NCBI RefSeq assembly: GCF_015160875.1
Contig: NZ_CP063374.1
Location: 3,658,001 to 3,722,000, forward strand
Source of the DNA: Streptomyces chromofuscus
GTDB lineage: Bacteria > Actinomycetota > Actinomycetes > Streptomycetales > Streptomycetaceae
DNA: 64,000 bases
Reading direction: 5' to 3'
Part shown: positions 26,697 through 36,235 of the stretch, in pieces
How positions within the stretch are numbered: position 1 is the first letter of the stretch
Layout: every line of letters starts with the position of its first letter
Program-made: the position numbers and the translations under genes
Notes under the pieces: generated by a model
Seen by the model: the letters and a program-made list of their open reading frames with translations, nothing else
Database searches by the model: none
What the model was told of the DNA's origin: nothing

Positions 26697-26858
26697 CGCG
26701 GTGGGCCGAATGGCCGAGCGCCGTGCGCGTCCGCGGGGTGGCGTGCGGCCGGTCGCGCCCACGTGGCGGAGCCGCAGCCGGACTCGGCCCCGCACCCTTT
26801 TCCGGCGTGACCCGAACCCGTACTGACCTCAACCCGTACTGGAAAGAGCCGCCTTCTC

Positions 26859-27794
26859 ATGACTCCCATGCCCGACCCCCGCGATCTGCAAGCGCAGCTG
26901 GAGTCCCTGACCACCGAGGCGTTCCGCCCGGAGCTGTCGGAGATCGACCGGCTGCCCACCCTGGAGATCGCGCGGCTGATGAACGGCGAGGACACGCTCG
27001 TGCCCGCCGCCGTCGCCGAGCGCCTCCCCCAGATCGCCGCCGCCATCGACGACATCGCCGCCCGGATGGCCCGCGGCGGCCGGCTCGTCTACGCCGGCGC
27101 CGGTACGGCGGGCCGCCTCGGCGTGCTCGACGCCTCCGAGTGCCCGCCCACCTTCAACACCGACCCCACCCGCGTCGTGGGCCTGATCGCGGGCGGCCCG
27201 GAGGCCATGGTCACCTCCGTCGAGGGCGCCGAGGACTCGGGGGACCTCGCCCGGCACGACCTGGACACGCTGCGGCTGACCCCCGACGACACCGTGGTCG
27301 GCGTCTCCGCCTCCGGCCGCACCCCGTACGCCGTCACCGCCGTCGAGCACGCCCGCGCGCACGGCGCCCTGACCGTCGGCCTGGCCTGCAACGCGCACAG
27401 CGCCCTGGCGGCCGCCGCCGACCACGGCATCGAGGTCGTCGTCGGCCCCGAGCTGCTCACCGGCTCCACCCGCCTGAAGGCCGGCACGGCGCAGAAGCTG
27501 GTGCTCAACATGCTCTCGACGATCACGATGATCCGGCTCGGCAAGACGTACGGGAACCTCATGGTCGACGTACGCGCCTCCAACGAGAAGCTGCGCGCGC
27601 GGTCCCGCCGGATCGTCGCCCTGGCCACGGGCGCGTCGGACGAGGAGATCGAGCGGGCCCTCGTCGCCACCGACGGCGAGGTCAAGGCGGCCATCCTGGC
27701 GATCGCCGGCGGGGTGGACGGCGGCACGGCCGCCCGCCTTCTGGAGGAGTCCGGCGGCCACCTGCGCGCGGCGCTCGGGGCGGCGGCCCGCTGA
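26859..27794 (+). CDS. murQ: N-acetylmuramic acid 6-phosphate etherase MurQ
   Basis: Cleaves the D-lactyl ether of MurNAc-6-phosphate to give GlcNAc-6-phosphate in cell-wall recycling. The 311-residue protein has the SIS fold: RLVYAGAGTAGRLGVLDASE with the family's catalytic glutamate region, VVGVSASGRTPYAVTAVEHA, and the C-terminal helical domain (ALVATDGEVKAAIL). The product feeds the NagA step encoded in this window at 42646. ATG at 26859 with GGAAAG somewhat distant; another ATG lies 9 nt on. Preceded by the RpiR regulator and followed after 16 bp by the PTS transporter, making a MurNAc uptake/recycling unit. Confidence 0.93.
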   Translation: MTPMPDPRDLQAQLESLTTEAFRPELSEIDRLPTLEIARLMNGEDTLVPAAVAERLPQIAAAIDDIAARMARGGRLVYAGAGTAGRLGVLDASECPPTFNTDPTRVVGLIAGGPEAMVTSVEGAEDSGDLARHDLDTLRLTPDDTVVGVSASGRTPYAVTAVEHARAHGALTVGLACNAHSALAAAADHGIEVVVGPELLTGSTRLKAGTAQKLVLNMLSTITMIRLGKTYGNLMVDVRASNEKLRARSRRIVALATGASDEEIERALVATDGEVKAAILAIAGGVDGGTAARLLEESGGHLRAALGAAAR

Positions 27795-27810
27795 CCCGCA
27801 CCCTCGGGTC

Positions 27811-29223
27811 ATGCGCACTGACCCTGCCCAAGTCGCCGCCACGATCCTGTCGTCCGTCGGCGGCCCCGCGAACGTCGCCTCCGTCGCCCACTGCATGACC
27901 CGTCTCCGCCTCGTCCTGACGGACCCGGCCCGGGTGGAGCAGCAGGCACTGCGCGAGGTGCCGGGCGTGCTGGGGGTGGTCGTGGACGGCGACTCGTACC
28001 AGGTGGTGCTCGGACCGGGGGCGGTGGTCCGGGTGACGGCGGAGTTCGAGGAGCTGCTGGGCCGGTCGACGGCGCGGCGACTGGCCGTGCGCGGGGAGGA
28101 GTTGAGGCAGGAGCGGCGGCGGCGCAACGCGACCCCGGTGAAGCTGGCGCTGCGCCGCGTCGCGAACGTCTTCGTCCCGCTCATTCCGGCCCTGATCGGC
28201 TGCGGAGTCCTCGCGGGCGTCAACGGCCTGCTCGTCAACGCGCGTCTGCTGCCCTCCGTGACCCCGGCCCTGACCGCCGTCGCGTCCGCCTTCATGGCCC
28301 TGATCGCGGTGTTCGTCGGCCACAACACGGCGAAGGAGTTCGGCGGCACGCCGGTCCTCGGCGGCGCCGTGGCGGCGATCGTGGTCTACCCGGGGGTGGC
28401 GAAGGTGACGGCGTTCGGCGTGGCGCTCGCCCCCGGCCAGGGCGGGGTGCTGGGCGCGCTGGCGGCGGCGCTGCTGGGAACGTACGTCGAGAAGTGGTGC
28501 CGCGGCCGGATCCCGCAGACCCTGGACGTCCTCCTCACCCCCACCGTGACGATCCTGGTGTCGGGCCTGGCGACCCTGTACGGCCTCATGTACGCGGCCG
28601 GCGCCCTCTCCACGGCGATCGGTACGGCCGCGAACTGGCTTCTGACCACGACCGGGGCCCTGGCCGGTCTGATCCTCGGCGGCCTGTTCCTGCCCCTCGT
28701 CATGCTGGGCCTGCACCAGGCCCTGATCCCCATCCACGCCACCCTCATCGAGCAGCAGGGGCACACCGTCCTGCTGCCCGTCCTCGCCATGGCGGGCGCC
28801 GGCCAGGTGGGCGCGGCGCTCGCGGTGTACGTCCGGCTGCGCCACGACACCTCCCTGCGCACCACCATCAAGTCCGCGCTGCCGGCCGGGCTGCTGGGGG
28901 TGGGAGAGCCGTTGATCTACGGCGTCTCCCTCCCCCTCGGCCGCCCGTTCCTCACCGCCTGCGCGGGCGGTGCGGCGGGCGGCGCCTTCATCGGCGTGTT
29001 CGCGATGCTCGGCGACCCGGTGGGCGCGACGGCGATCGGCCCTTCGGGGTGGGCCCTGTTCCCGCTGGTGGCGGGCAGCGGCGGGACCGGGACGGCGCTG
29101 GCGGTCTACGCGGGCGGGCTGCTGACGGGTTACGTCGTGGGCTTCCTGGCGACGTACGCCGTCGGGCTGGCGCCCACCATCACGGGTGTGCCCGGCGACC
29201 GGACACCCGAGCGATCCACTTGA
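27811..29223 (+). CDS. PTS EIIBC component, probable MurNAc transporter
   Basis: A 470-residue sugar phosphotransferase permease. Residues 1-80 form an EIIB domain with the phosphorylation cysteine Cys28 in VAHCMTRLRLVL; residues about 105-460 form an EIIC membrane domain of the glucose/MurP type, with the signature LLGVGEPLIYGVSLPLGRPF. No EIIA is fused, so a separate EIIA (Crr-type) must donate phosphate. Position 16 bp after murQ and downstream of an RpiR regulator points to N-acetylmuramic acid or a related amino sugar as substrate; E. coli MurP is the nearest analogue. ATG start at 27811. Confidence 0.88.
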   Translation: MRTDPAQVAATILSSVGGPANVASVAHCMTRLRLVLTDPARVEQQALREVPGVLGVVVDGDSYQVVLGPGAVVRVTAEFEELLGRSTARRLAVRGEELRQERRRRNATPVKLALRRVANVFVPLIPALIGCGVLAGVNGLLVNARLLPSVTPALTAVASAFMALIAVFVGHNTAKEFGGTPVLGGAVAAIVVYPGVAKVTAFGVALAPGQGGVLGALAAALLGTYVEKWCRGRIPQTLDVLLTPTVTILVSGLATLYGLMYAAGALSTAIGTAANWLLTTTGALAGLILGGLFLPLVMLGLHQALIPIHATLIEQQGHTVLLPVLAMAGAGQVGAALAVYVRLRHDTSLRTTIKSALPAGLLGVGEPLIYGVSLPLGRPFLTACAGGAAGGAFIGVFAMLGDPVGATAIGPSGWALFPLVAGSGGTGTALAVYAGGLLTGYVVGFLATYAVGLAPTITGVPGDRTPERST

Positions 29224-29677
29224 CGAACTCGCCCGGGTCCTCGTCGGCGCCGTGCCCGCCGTCCCCGTAGTAGGCGGTGTCGACGTCGTCGCCGAGCACG
29301 GTCAGACGGGCGTGCGGGGTGGAGACGACCGAGAGCGACGTGTCGCTGTCCTTGGTGCCGACCCGGATCCACCAGTGCCGCGAGCGCTGCGGGGTGACCT
29401 GGTCGACGAGGTGGTGCATCGGGTTCACCAGCCGCAGCTTGGCCGGCGGGTCCGTGTCGAGCCGGGCGCCGGGGCCCGCCTCGTGCCGGAGGCCGAAGAG
29501 GGTGAAGTGGCGGGCCGGGGTGGTTCCGGTGCCGAAGAGGTTGTTCTCGAAGGCGGGCAGGTCGAACGCGTCGAAGGACGGCACGTTCCTCTTGCGGGGG
29601 CCGACGTGGGTGAGGAAGTCGGCCCGGGTGAAGGTGGCTCCGCGGCCGTCCCGGGTGATGAAGGGGTGGGGGGCGAG
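29180..29677 (-). pseudogene. 5'-truncated subtype-B tannase
   Basis: The open frame (stop at 29180, in-frame TGA at 29678-29680) encodes only the C-terminal third of a tannase/feruloyl-esterase-like protein. NVPSFDAFDLPAFENNLFG corresponds to the subtype-B tannase segment before the catalytic aspartate; HWWIRVGTKDSDTSLSVV holds that aspartate and GDGGHGADEDPGEFVKW the catalytic histidine. The N-terminal domain with the nucleophilic serine and signal peptide is missing, so no activity is expected. The 3' end overlaps the PTS gene by 44 bp. A relic of a once complete roughly 500-residue gene. Confidence 0.7.
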
Positions 29678-29804
29678 TCAGGCGGCGCGGTCGGCGTGCT
29701 CAGCGCGGCGAGATACCTGGCCCGCTCGGCGGTCTCTCCGCTCTCCTGTGCGGGAGGATGGGGTCCCGGCTGCGTCAGTCAGGAAGGACCACAGGCGACC
29801 GATC

Positions 29805-30374
29805 ATGAACCACGCCCAGCTCACCGCCCTGGGCCGCGCCCTGCGGCTGCTCGGCGAGCACGGTGAGGCCCTCACCGCCGACACCCCGGACGCCCGGCTG
29901 CACGAGGTCAAGGCCGACCTGCGGCGCGCGCTGGACCTGCTGGAGGAGAGCGTCACCGCCGCCGCGCCCAGCACCCGGTGCGCCGAGCACCCGACGGGGC
30001 CCGTGGACGAGAGCGCGCCCGACCTGTGCCTGCTGTGCGAGACCCGGCGCCGCGCCGCCCGGCGCGCCGAGTTCAACGGGCCCGCCGCGCCCGGCCCGCC
30101 CACCGGGTCCGCACCCTCCCGGTACGGGGTGCGCGGTGACCGGCCACAGCCCCAGCAGCGGTGGCTGCCGGAGCTGTGGAACGGGCAGGAGTGGCAGTTG
30201 TGCGGCACCCCGCGCCGGGACCGGCGGGAGGCCGAGCTGTACCTGGCGGCCCAGCGGCGCGGCTCGCGGCCCGCGATGGCCTACCGGCTGGTGCACGAGT
30301 TCACCGATTACGAGGTGCTGCGGGTCTGGGGCACTGCGGTGCGGGTCGACATCGAGCCCATGGGCAACCTGTGA
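29805..30374 (+). CDS. Hypothetical protein with CxxC motif
   Basis: A 189-residue soluble protein starting at the ATG at 29805. The N-terminal 55 residues are helical (ALGRALRLLGEHGEAL, LHEVKADLRRALDLLEESV); a cysteine set follows (TRCAEH, DLCLLCETRRR) that could bind a metal; the C-terminal half has RWLPELWNGQEWQLCGTPR and ends RVWGTAVRVDIEPMGNL. No family recognised; codon use is coding-like throughout. Upstream lies the truncated tannase on the other strand. Confidence 0.65.
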   Translation: MNHAQLTALGRALRLLGEHGEALTADTPDARLHEVKADLRRALDLLEESVTAAAPSTRCAEHPTGPVDESAPDLCLLCETRRRAARRAEFNGPAAPGPPTGSAPSRYGVRGDRPQPQQRWLPELWNGQEWQLCGTPRRDRREAELYLAAQRRGSRPAMAYRLVHEFTDYEVLRVWGTAVRVDIEPMGNL

Positions 30375-30439
30375 CCGGCGGCTGGGGCCTGGCGTTCGGA
30401 TCACGCCGCTGAGGCGGGGGCCGAACGCCGGGCGGCCCC

Positions 30440-30605
30440 AGGCCGTCGCGGACTCGGGCAGCGGCCGGGGCGCCGCCGAGAGGGCCGCTCCGGGCGCCCG
30501 GCCGCCCGGGTTGTGGCGCGGCAGGAACGACGCGACCACGAAGGCGAGCAGCGCCGCACCCGCGCCGACCGCCGGCACCGTACGGAAGCCGTCCCGCGAC
30601 GGCAG
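30440..30605 (-). pseudogene. Possible C-terminal remnant of an MFS-type transporter
   Basis: In the 244-bp spacer, the minus strand reads RAFSLPSRDGFRTVPAVGAG followed by AALLAFVVASFLPRHNPGG, a last membrane helix with the DGFR..AVGA..ALLAF..A.FLPR pattern seen at the end of DHA2 drug transporters. No start codon context or upstream domain remains, because the Old Yellow Enzyme gene occupies it. Evidence is one helix only. Confidence 0.35.
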
Positions 30606-30618
30606 CGAGAACGCGCGG

Positions 30619-31749
30619 TCAGCTCAGCGACCCCAACGACGCCGCGTCGTAGGGCGCCAGCTCGTCGAAGCGGCCCGCGAGCACCTTCGCCGCCCACCGC
30701 GGGTCCTGCAACAGCGCCCGTCCCACGGCCACCAGGTCGAACTCGTCGCGCTCCAGCCGCTCCACCAGGTTGTCGAGGCTGCCCACCCCGGCACCCTCCC
30801 CCTGGAACGCCTTCAGGAACTCCCCGTCCAGACCGACCGAGCCGACCGTGATGGCGGCCTTGCCGGTGAGCTTCCTGGTCCAGCCCGCGAGGTTGAGGTC
30901 CGAGCCCTCGAACTCCGGCACCCAGTAGCGGCGCGTGGAGGCGTGGAAGGCGTCGACGCCGGCCGCCGCGAGCGGGGCCAGGACCGCCTCCAGCTCCTCC
31001 GGGGTCTCGGCGAGCCTCGCGTCGTAGGCGTCCTGCTTCCACTGCGAGTAGCGCAGGATCACCGGGAACTCCGGCGAGACCGACGCGCGCACGGCGGCCA
31101 CGATCTCCGCCGCGAACCTGGTGCGGGCCACCGGGTCACCGCCGTAGGCGTCGGTACGGCGGTTGGTGCCGGCCCACAGGAACTGGTCGATGAGGTAGCC
31201 GTGGGCGCCGTGCAGCTCCACCCCGTCGAAGCCGATCCGCTCGGCCGCCGCCGCCGCGTCGGCGAACGCCGCGACGACGTCGTCCAGATCCTGGCTGGTC
31301 ATGGCCCTGCCGGTGCCCTCGGTGCCGTCCAGCCGCAGCCCGGACGGACCGACCGCCGGCGCCTCGGGGTACGGCGGCTTGCCCTGCCGGCGCACCATGC
31401 CGATGTGCCACAGCTGCGGCACGATCCTCCCGCCCGCCGCGTGCACCGCCTCGGCGACCTTCGCCCACCCGGCCAGCTGCTCCTCGCCGTGGAAGCGCGG
31501 AACGCGGTCGCTCTCACCGGCCGACTCGTGACCCACGTAGGTGCCCTCGGTGACGATCAGACCGACGCCCGCGCCGGCGCGCCGGGCGTAGTACGACGCC
31601 ACGTCCGCGCCGGGCACACCGCCCGGGGAGAACTGGCGGGTCATCGGCGCCATCACGATCCGGTTGGGGACGGTGAGCCCGCCCACGGTGAACGGGCGGG
31701 ACAGGACCTGGGCCGCTCGGGAGACGTCGGGGGAGGCGGTGACGGTCAC
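30619..31749 (-). CDS. NADH:flavin oxidoreductase (Old Yellow Enzyme family)
   Basis: A 376-residue FMN-dependent ene-reductase-like TIM barrel. It opens with LSRPFTVGGLTVPNRIVMAP, followed by LWHIG, the active-site GVELHGAHGYLIDQFLWAGT and RTDAYGGD, and near the end FDLVAVGRALLQDPRWA. Such enzymes reduce alpha,beta-unsaturated carbonyls or nitro compounds with NAD(P)H. The GTG at 31749 has GAGGAG 6 nt upstream. A palindrome-rich A+T segment at about 31805-31845 probably carries the operator of an unlinked regulator. Substrate unknown. Confidence 0.9.
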   Translation of the reverse strand: MTVTASPDVSRAAQVLSRPFTVGGLTVPNRIVMAPMTRQFSPGGVPGADVASYYARRAGAGVGLIVTEGTYVGHESAGESDRVPRFHGEEQLAGWAKVAEAVHAAGGRIVPQLWHIGMVRRQGKPPYPEAPAVGPSGLRLDGTEGTGRAMTSQDLDDVVAAFADAAAAAERIGFDGVELHGAHGYLIDQFLWAGTNRRTDAYGGDPVARTRFAAEIVAAVRASVSPEFPVILRYSQWKQDAYDARLAETPEELEAVLAPLAAAGVDAFHASTRRYWVPEFEGSDLNLAGWTRKLTGKAAITVGSVGLDGEFLKAFQGEGAGVGSLDNLVERLERDEFDLVAVGRALLQDPRWAAKVLAGRFDELAPYDAASLGSLS

Positions 31750-31822
31750 GTGGGGGCTCCTCGGGTGCCGGTTGACGTGGGGACGCACGCGCTTCACCCA
31801 CAAGGTGCATGCGTGTGCGATT

Positions 31823-31836
31823 AATGCGCATGCATT
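31823..31836. promoter_or_regulatory. Candidate operator upstream of the Old Yellow Enzyme gene
   Basis: AATGC-GCAT-GCATT (31823-31836) is an inverted repeat in a locally A+T-rich patch; GTGCATGC and GAGCATGC copies flank it. It sits about 75 bp before the start, a suitable position for a MarR/TetR-type repressor. No matching regulator gene is adjacent. Confidence 0.4.
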
Positions 31837-31924
31837 GAGCATGCCTCCGCGACAACCACCGGCCACCGGGCGTCATTCCACGCCGCCTCCCCCGTCCGGG
31901 TGTGATCCACATCACGAAACGCCC

Positions 31925-31962
31925 GAGGGCGGCACCCCCTGTCTCCAGGGAGTGCCGCCCTC
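31925..31962 (-). terminator. Terminator downstream of groEL2
   Basis: GAGGGCGGCAC (31925-31935) pairs perfectly with GTGCCGCCCTC (31952-31962), an 11-bp stem with a 16-nt loop, 33 bp past the groEL2 stop. Confidence 0.8.
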
Positions 31963-31995
31963 GGTACCGACGGACGGGTCCGATCCTCGAAAGGA

Positions 31996-33808
<1,813 letters not shown>

Positions 33809-33870
33809 CGCCTCCCGGGATCCGGCCGGGTGCTGCGCCGCCCGCGGACGCCGCGGGCGGCCGACACGCC

Positions 33871-33906
33871 GAAGGGCCCGCACCCCCGGTGAGGTGCGGG
33901 CCCTTC
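33871..33906 (-). terminator. Terminator downstream of the cold-shock gene
   Basis: GAAGGGCCCGCAC (33871-33883) and GTGCGGGCCCTTC (33894-33906) form a perfect 13-bp stem with a 10-nt loop, 33 bp after the csp stop. Confidence 0.85.
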
Positions 33907-33938
33907 GAACAGAAACGTCACATGCGGTGGTCGCGCGC

Positions 33939-34142
33939 TTAAGCGGTGACGCGAACCATGTCGGCCTGCGGACCCTTCTGGCCCTGCGAGATCTCGAACT
34001 CGACCCGCTGGCCCTCTTCGAGGGTCCGGTAGCCGTCCATCTGGATCGCGCTGTAGTGGACGAAGACGTCCGCACCACCGTCGACCGCGATGAAGCCGTA
34101 CCCCTTCTCCGCGTTGAACCACTTGACGGTGCCCTGAGCCAT
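33939..34142 (-). CDS. CspA-family cold-shock protein
   Basis: A 67-residue single cold-shock domain, the standard length. [11 protein letters not shown] (RNP1) and VFVHYSAIQ (RNP2) are intact, and it starts [14 protein letters not shown]. Such proteins act as RNA chaperones that melt secondary structure. The ATG at 34142 has AGGGGAG about 8 nt upstream. A predicted promoter at 34255-34282 gives a leader of about 105 nt that contains a very stable hairpin (34205-34227), as in other csp genes with regulated long leaders. The gene lies just upstream of groEL2 with its own terminator between. Confidence 0.95.
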   Translation of the reverse strand: MAQGTVKWFNAEKGYGFIAVDGGADVFVHYSAIQMDGYRTLEEGQRVEFEISQGQKGPQADMVRVTA

Positions 34143-34204
34143 GCCTAACTCCCCTATTACTGGCCCTTGCACAGATCCACACTTCGCGGATCCGGGTCAG
34201 ACCT

Positions 34205-34227
34205 CGCCCCCCATTCACCGGGGGGCG
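34205..34227 (-). promoter_or_regulatory. Hairpin in the cold-shock gene leader
   Basis: CGCCCCCC (34205-34212) and GGGGGGCG (34220-34227) form a perfect 8-bp G+C stem with a 7-nt loop, about 65 nt before the csp start codon, in the predicted 5' untranslated region. Confidence 0.55.
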
Positions 34228-34254
34228 TGCGCCGGAACGCGTCGACCGCGGCTG

Positions 34255-34282
34255 AATGTATCTGTCCAACTGCCGTCTGCAA
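34255..34282 (-). promoter_or_regulatory. Candidate cold-shock gene promoter
   Basis: Minus-strand TTGCAG (34277-34282) and TACATT (34255-34260) are 16 bp apart, predicting a start near 34248. Confidence 0.45.
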
Positions 34283-34299
34283 CAGGTCAATCGGACGAG

Positions 34300-34496
34300 A
34301 AATCTGGGCACCGATGGTCGGTAATTTACGGAGAATTCACCCGGATTCAGGGCAAGTCGGGCTCCATAAAAGGAGTGAAAGACGCAAAAGAGCCACAAAC
34401 TTTGGCTACTTCTCATCGCACCGGAGCCGGAACTCATATGCGTCCGGCATGTCGAGCTGTGCCGGGTTCCCCAACTCTACCGCGCTCAACCACACT
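34300..34496. other. A+T-rich intergenic stretch, possible small RNA
   Basis: This stretch is clearly less G+C-rich than its surroundings, with TCCATAAAAGGAGTGAAAG near 34371 and an AGCCA-N7-TGGCT inverted repeat near 34391, and it ends in the 15-bp hairpin at 34497-34535. Short frames here have poor codon bias, so I do not call a gene. A plus-strand noncoding RNA ending at the hairpin, or a divergent regulatory region, are both possible. Confidence 0.35.
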
Positions 34497-34535
34497 GAAT
34501 TGCCCCCTCCGCTTCTCTCACGGAGGGGGCAATTC
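34497..34535. terminator. Strong bidirectional hairpin terminator
   Basis: GAATTGCCCCCTCCG (34497-34511) and CGGAGGGGGCAATTC (34521-34535) pair perfectly over 15 bp with a 9-nt loop. It closes the thrC-moaD transcript, 47 bp past the carrier gene, and could also end a plus-strand RNA. Confidence 0.85.
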
Positions 34536-34582
34536 GACGAACATCGAGTAACCGGCGTTACTCACGGTAAGGCGTCAGCGGT

Positions 34583-34858
34583 TCAGCCGCCCGCCACCGC
34601 CGGAATGATCGAAACTCCGACACCGTCCGGAGTGGCCGTCTCCAGCCCCTGCTCGAAACGGACGTCGTCGTCGTTGACGTAGACGTTGACGAACCGGCGC
34701 AGCTTGCCCTGGTCGTCCAGGACCCGGGCGGCGATACCCGTGTGGTTCTTCTCCAGGTCCTGGATGACCTCGCCGAGGGTGGCCCCCTCGGCGGTGACCT
34801 CGGCCCGACCACCCGTGTAGGTGCGCAGGATGGTGGGGATGCGGACGGTGACGCTCAC
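34583..34858 (-). CDS. MoaD/ThiS-family sulfur carrier protein
   Basis: A 91-residue ubiquitin-like protein of the MoaD/ThiS/CysO type. It reads VRIPTILRTYTGGRAEVTAE, LEKNHTGIAARVLDDQ, RFVNVYVNDDDVR, and ends IIPAVAGG; the free C-terminal Gly-Gly is the site that is adenylated and turned into a thiocarboxylate to deliver sulfide. The GTG at 34858 has GGAGG 6 nt upstream. It lies 67 bp downstream of the threonine-synthase-like gene, on the same strand with no terminator between, so both should share the SAM-riboswitch-controlled message. No MoeB-type activating enzyme or Mec+ protease is adjacent. CysO and HcyS carriers are the closest functional analogues (inference). Confidence 0.88.
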   Translation of the reverse strand: MSVTVRIPTILRTYTGGRAEVTAEGATLGEVIQDLEKNHTGIAARVLDDQGKLRRFVNVYVNDDDVRFEQGLETATPDGVGVSIIPAVAGG

Positions 34859-34925
34859 GTGGGAACCTCCGGTCGGACGAGTTGCTCAGGGGCGCGGGGA
34901 ACTGACGACGACGGTGGGCGAGGCC

Positions 34926-36215
34926 TCAGACGAGCCCGGCCTCACGGAACGACTCGAGGCTGGGCCGAATGGTCGCGGTGAGCCCCGTACCCGCCACCGC
35001 GTCCAGCGTCTTCAGACCGTCGCCGGTGTTCAGCACGACGGTCGTCAGCGACGGATCCAGCACGCCGTTCTCGATCAGCTTGCGCGTGACCCCGACGGTC
35101 ACCCCGCCCGCGGTCTCCGCGAAGATCCCCTCGGTCCGCGCCAGCAGCTTGATCGCGTCCACGACCTGCTCGTCCGTCACATCCTCCACCGCGCCGCCGG
35201 TCCGCCGGGCGACGTCCAGCACGTACGGCCCGTCGGCCGGGTTGCCGATGGCCAGCGACTTGGCGATGGTGTTCGGCTTCTGCGGCCGCACGACGTCGTT
35301 GCCCGCCTTGAACGCGGTCGACACCGGGGAGCAGCCCTCCGCCTGCGCGCCGAAGATCTTGTACGGCTTGTCCTCGACCAGCCCGAGCTCGATCAGCTCC
35401 TGCAGACCCTTGTCGATCTTGGTGAGCTGCGAGCCGGAGGCGATCGGCACCACGATCTGGTCGGGCAGCCGCCAGCCGAGCTGCTCGCAGATCTCGTACG
35501 CCAGGGTCTTGGAACCCTCCGCGTAGTACGGCCGCAGGTTGACGTTGACGAAACCCCAGCCCTCGCCGGCCGGGTCGCCGATCAGCTCGGAGCAGAAGCG
35601 GTTCACGTCGTCGTAGTTGCCCTCGATGCCCACGAGTTCGCCGCCGTAGACCGCGGCCATGACGACCTTGCCCTGCTCCAGGTCGTGCGGGATGAACACG
35701 CAGGAACGGAAGCCGGCCCGGGCCGCGGCGGCGCCGACGGCGCCGGCCAGGTTGCCGGTGGAGGAGCAGGAGAGCGTGGTGAAGCCGAACGCGCGGGCGG
35801 CCTCCAGGGCCTGGGCGACCACGCGGTCCTTGAAGGAGTGCGTCGGGTTGCCCGAGTCGTCCTTGACGAAGAGCTTGCCGGTCTCGACGCCGAGCTCGCG
35901 CGCCAGGTTGTCGGCCTTCACGAGCTTGGTCCAGCCGGGGTTCAGGTTCGGCTTGCCGGCCACGTCCGCCGGGACGGGCAGCAGCGGCGCGTACCGCCAG
36001 ATGTTCGCGGGTCCCGCTTCGATGCGCTTTCGCAGTTCCTCGGCGCCGTACGCGGAGAAGTCGTAGGCGATCTCCAGCGGGCCGAAACACTCCTCGCACG
36101 CGAAGACCGGGCCGAGCGGGACGCGATGGCCGCACTCGCGACAGGACAGCGCCGCGGCGGGACCGAGATCGACGGTGGGATTGCTGGTGCTGCTTTCGAC
36201 AGTCTGCACAGCCAT
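34926..36215 (-). CDS. thrC: Threonine synthase family PLP enzyme with N-terminal zinc ribbon
   Basis: A 429-residue fold-type II PLP enzyme of the threonine synthase family, which normally turns O-phosphohomoserine into threonine. A zinc ribbon (Cys25, Cys28, Cys40, Cys43 in LSCRECGHR and FACEECFG) precedes the catalytic part; the PLP lysine is near residue 127 in SGNPTHSFKDR, and SCSSTGNLAGAVGAAAARAG binds cofactor phosphate. Streptomyces usually carry another thrC in a hom-thrC-thrB operon, so this is probably the second copy. A canonical SAM-I riboswitch lies in its leader and a Gly-Gly sulfur carrier follows it, both unusual for plain threonine synthesis. Assignment to the family is firm; the physiological reaction is open. 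ATG at 36215, AAAGGG 11 nt upstream. Confidence 0.92.
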   Translation of the reverse strand: MAVQTVESSTSNPTVDLGPAAALSCRECGHRVPLGPVFACEECFGPLEIAYDFSAYGAEELRKRIEAGPANIWRYAPLLPVPADVAGKPNLNPGWTKLVKADNLARELGVETGKLFVKDDSGNPTHSFKDRVVAQALEAARAFGFTTLSCSSTGNLAGAVGAAAARAGFRSCVFIPHDLEQGKVVMAAVYGGELVGIEGNYDDVNRFCSELIGDPAGEGWGFVNVNLRPYYAEGSKTLAYEICEQLGWRLPDQIVVPIASGSQLTKIDKGLQELIELGLVEDKPYKIFGAQAEGCSPVSTAFKAGNDVVRPQKPNTIAKSLAIGNPADGPYVLDVARRTGGAVEDVTDEQVVDAIKLLARTEGIFAETAGGVTVGVTRKLIENGVLDPSLTTVVLNTGDGLKTLDAVAGTGLTATIRPSLESFREAGLV

Positions 36216-36235
36216 GTGAGGCGAGGCCCTTTCTC

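Noticed and set aside
34376..34551. A 58-codon plus-strand frame after AAAAGGAG
   Set aside because: Codon use is unlike Streptomyces genes and the frame runs through the terminator hairpin.
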